Source of the DNA: Acidobacteriaceae bacterium
Lineage (GTDB): Bacteria > Acidobacteriota > Terriglobia > Terriglobales > Acidobacteriaceae
Direction of reading: 5' to 3'
DNA length: 6,629 nucleotides
Assembly: GCA_030042915.1 (NCBI GenBank)
Contig: JASHYS010000138.1
Location: 1 to 6,629 of the forward strand
Shown here: one piece after another, positions 6,123 through 6,629 of the stretch
How the letters are laid out: every line of letters starts with the position of its first letter
Numbering within the stretch: the first letter of the stretch is position 1
Made by a program: the position numbers and the translations under genes
The notes under the pieces: generated by a model
The model's database searches: none
What the model was told of the DNA's origin: nothing
The model's input: only the letters and a program-made list of their open reading frames with translations

Positions 6123-6629
6123 CTAGGACTTGGCCGGCCCCGTAGATTCGCGGATCACAAGTTCCGGCTCCACGGTGATCTGGTCTTGCGGCGGGACGGT
6201 ATCGTGAATGCGGTTGAGCAGGCTTTGTGTCGCGATGCGGCCGATCTCTTCCAGCGGTTGGTTAATTGTGGTAAGCCGAGGCATGGTGAACGAAGCCGCC
6301 TTGATGTCATCGAAGCCGATGACCGACACATCGGCAGGGACGCGGAGATTCACATCCTGCAGGGCGCGAATGGCGCCCATGGCCGAGACATCGTTGAATG
6401 CCACCAGGGCTGTGAAGGGCTTGCCGATGGCGAGCAGCTGCTGCACCACCGGGTATCCGAGTTCGGGCGAAAACAGATCGCGATCCAGACTGACCACCAG
6501 CTCGGGCTGGATCTCGACCTGGAGTTTTCGCGCCACCGCCACTAATCCTTCCCAGCGCGCATCGGAGTCGGAACTGAACGGTTGCCCGCGCATAAAGGCA
6601 ATCTTGCGGTGGCCGAGCGAATGGAGATG
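6123..6629 (-). CDS. LacI-family transcriptional regulator, C-terminal part, 5' end outside window
   Basis: The frame stays open to the window edge, so 168 C-terminal residues are seen; the ATG complementary to 6591-6593 is internal because the upstream residues LHSLGHRKIAF belong to the same conserved strand. Recognised features of the LacI/PurR periplasmic-binding-like domain are: LGHRKIAFMRG (5-15), R25 and G28 of the 'R..G' helix, TALVAFNDVSAMGAIRAL (73-90), VPADVSVIGFDDI (97-109) and LTTINQPLEEIG (119-130). These segments build the second lobe of the effector-binding cleft and the dimer face. The N-terminal helix-turn-helix lies outside the window. Family members bind a small sugar in the cytoplasm and release or gain operator binding. 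It converges on the sensor gene with a 108-base gap. Its place beside glucanase genes suggests control of a sugar gene set, perhaps one that lies further right; the effector is unknown. Confidence 0.93.
   Translation of the reverse strand, partial: HLHSLGHRKIAFMRGQPFSSDSDARWEGLVAVARKLQVEIQPELVVSLDRDLFSPELGYPVVQQLLAIGKPFTALVAFNDVSAMGAIRALQDVNLRVPADVSVIGFDDIKAASFTMPRLTTINQPLEEIGRIATQSLLNRIHDTVPPQDQITVEPELVIRESTGPAKS

Noticed and set aside
6036..6545. Plus-strand open frame of 169 codons at the right end
   Set aside because: It is opposite the LacI-family gene, whose conserved motifs are clear on the minus strand.
1..6629. CRISPR array, tRNA, rRNA or insertion sequence
   Set aside because: No regularly spaced repeats, no cloverleaf or rRNA-like stretches and no transposase or terminal inverted repeats were seen.

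Overview
The window looks like part of a glycan-utilisation locus from a GC-rich soil-type bacterium, most likely an acidobacterium (Terriglobia-like). Three things point there: an Oar-like TonB-dependent outer-membrane protein ending in a C-terminal Phe, lipoprotein/GH architectures with CHB_HEX-type and Ig-like modules, and a membrane-bound winged-helix regulator whose DNA-binding domain is of a kind I recall chiefly from acidobacterial proteins. The taxonomic call is an inference from protein style, not from a marker gene.

Layout, left to right. Bases 1-1728 (+) hold the C-terminal 575 residues of a TonB-dependent receptor-like beta-barrel, whose start lies outside the window. After a GC-rich hairpin comes a GH16 lipoprotein with a CHB_HEX_C-like module (1804-2934, +). 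Next is a second, plain secreted GH16 enzyme (3061-3951, +). A 251-base gap carries an inverted repeat, an extended -10 promoter candidate and a second dyad. It is followed by a 603-residue protein (4203-6014, +) that joins a cytoplasmic winged-helix DNA-binding domain, one transmembrane helix, a periplasmic GH16 domain and a C-terminal Ig-like domain. A convergent gene (6123 to the window end, -) encodes the C-terminal 168 residues of a LacI-family regulator. A stable UUCG hairpin sits in the gap between the last two genes.

Proposed working model. The two intact GH16 enzymes carry the complete ExDxxE catalytic motif of laminarinase/lichenase-like glucanases and would cut a beta-glucan at the cell surface and in the periplasm or outside. 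The TonB-dependent barrel would sit in the outer membrane and could take up or bind the products. The fusion protein has lost the GH16 nucleophile (Ser instead of Glu) and the assisting Asp (Thr), but keeps the fold and the sugar-cleft aromatic residues. It is therefore best read as a catalytically dead GH16 recycled as a beta-glucan sensor that controls transcription directly through the membrane, in the manner of ToxR/CadC one-component regulators. The LacI protein could give a second, cytoplasmic sugar signal. The sensor is the most unusual item in the window.

Limits: substrate (beta-1,3-, beta-1,3-1,4-glucan or another GH16 substrate), regulator targets and operon boundaries cannot be settled from sequence alone.
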